Shown here in pieces: positions 63,732 to 64,000 of a stretch of DNA of 64,000 nucleotides (within the stretch, counting starts at the first letter, position 1; the number at the start of each line of letters is the position of its first letter). The position numbers and the translations under genes were made by a program. Source of the stretch: Niveispirillum irakense DSM 11586. Its GTDB lineage: Bacteria; Pseudomonadota; Alphaproteobacteria; Azospirillales; Azospirillaceae. Location: positions 1-64,000 of the forward strand of contig NZ_AUCG01000022.1 in assembly GCF_000429645.1 (NCBI RefSeq). The letters run 5' to 3'. The notes under the pieces are model-generated. The model was not told the DNA's origin. It did not search any database and worked only from the letters and a program-made list of their open reading frames with translations.

Positions 63732-64000
63732 ATGACGTCCTTTCCTGCCAGCGCGAGCCGCCAGCCGGAACCCACCACAGGCCGCAACCGCCCAAAGCCG
63801 GCAAAGATGACCCTGGCCGACCTTCCGCCTGCTGATACCCAGCGCTGGGTTATGCGCCGCAAGGCAGAGGTGGTGGCAGGCGTCCGTGCTGGCCTGTTGA
63901 GTGCCGAGGAAGCCTGCCGACGGTATAACCTGTCACAGGAGGAATTTTCCTCCTGGCAGAACATGGTGGAACGTCACGGGGTACGCGGCCTGCGGGTAAC
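63732..64000 (+). CDS. sciP: CtrA inhibitor SciP (DUF1153), 3' end outside window
   Basis: Ninety codons are visible before the edge. After a variable N-terminus comes LADLPPADTQRWVMRRKAEVV and then AGLLSAEEACRRYNLSQEEF, a trp-repressor-like helix-turn-helix that is highly conserved in SciP. In Caulobacter SciP binds CtrA and blocks transcription of flagellar and other cell-cycle genes. Its position after flgD fits. ATG 63732 is used; the ATG at 63713 is out of frame. Confidence 0.93.
   Translation, partial: MTSFPASASRQPEPTTGRNRPKPAKMTLADLPPADTQRWVMRRKAEVVAGVRAGLLSAEEACRRYNLSQEEFSSWQNMVERHGVRGLRV

Noticed and set aside
1-64000. tRNA, rRNA, CRISPR arrays or prophage
   Set aside because: I found no cloverleaf, rRNA-like stretch, regularly spaced repeat array or phage structural gene in the window.

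Overview
This window is high-GC bacterial DNA and almost certainly alphaproteobacterial. The right end carries a Caulobacter-type flagellar block: fliX divergent from flgI, then a rod-binding protein, an FlgN-like protein, fliK, flgD and the CtrA inhibitor sciP. The DksA next to it has the reduced zinc-finger region that I associate with alphaproteobacteria. A Rhodospirillales/Azospirillaceae-like host is my inference; no rRNA or tRNA gene is present to confirm it.

Layout. (1) 1-7.7 kb, minus strand: a two-partner secretion pair, a large GLUG-repeat TpsA exoprotein (cut by the window edge) and its TpsB transporter. (2) 8.4-14.3 kb: a membrane histidine kinase, an NtrC-type sigma-54 activator and a DCC thiol protein in one operon. 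A divergent three-gene membrane/SDR operon is preceded by a sigma-54-type -24/-12 element. (3) 14.5-19.5 kb: a secreted GH2 glycosidase and a TonB-dependent receptor. (4) 19.5-26.7 kb: a lower-GC segment with an IS30-type transposase remnant and a carbamoyltransferase cassette (SGNH, MBOAT, SGNH, a 50-residue DUF5989 protein, SxtJ, NodU-type carbamoyltransferase) split over two divergent arms. (5) 26.7-55 kb, minus strand: one apparent 28-kb operon for a lipopeptide. (6) 55.1-57.6 kb: an orphan peptide-binding protein and dksA. (7) 57.8-64 kb: flagellar genes with two good sigma-54 promoters.

The lipopeptide operon is the most interesting region. Proposed assembly: a fatty acyl-AMP ligase loads a fatty acid on a stand-alone ACP. 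The KS-AT-ACP-aminotransferase part of a hybrid megasynthase extends it once with malonate and makes a beta-amino fatty acid, and a separate luciferase-like monooxygenase may hydroxylate it (microginin/puwainaphycin-like logic). The C-A-T-E part adds Asp (the ten-residue code read by eye matches Asp exactly) and epimerises it; a SyrP-like dioxygenase sits next door. A second NRPS (C-A-T-C) adds a residue with a Cys-like code. The third NRPS (degenerate C, A, T, TE) adds a Gln-like residue and releases the product. Export would be by an ABC transporter with a cyclic-nucleotide-binding tail. Unusual companions are a 75-residue nitrile-hydratase-leader-like protein encoded first in the operon and followed by a perfect 15-bp hairpin, a 227-residue unknown protein, a 394-residue unknown protein with a kinase-like motif, a PLP fold-type II enzyme and a STAS protein. 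All substrate and order assignments are predictions from sequence read by eye.
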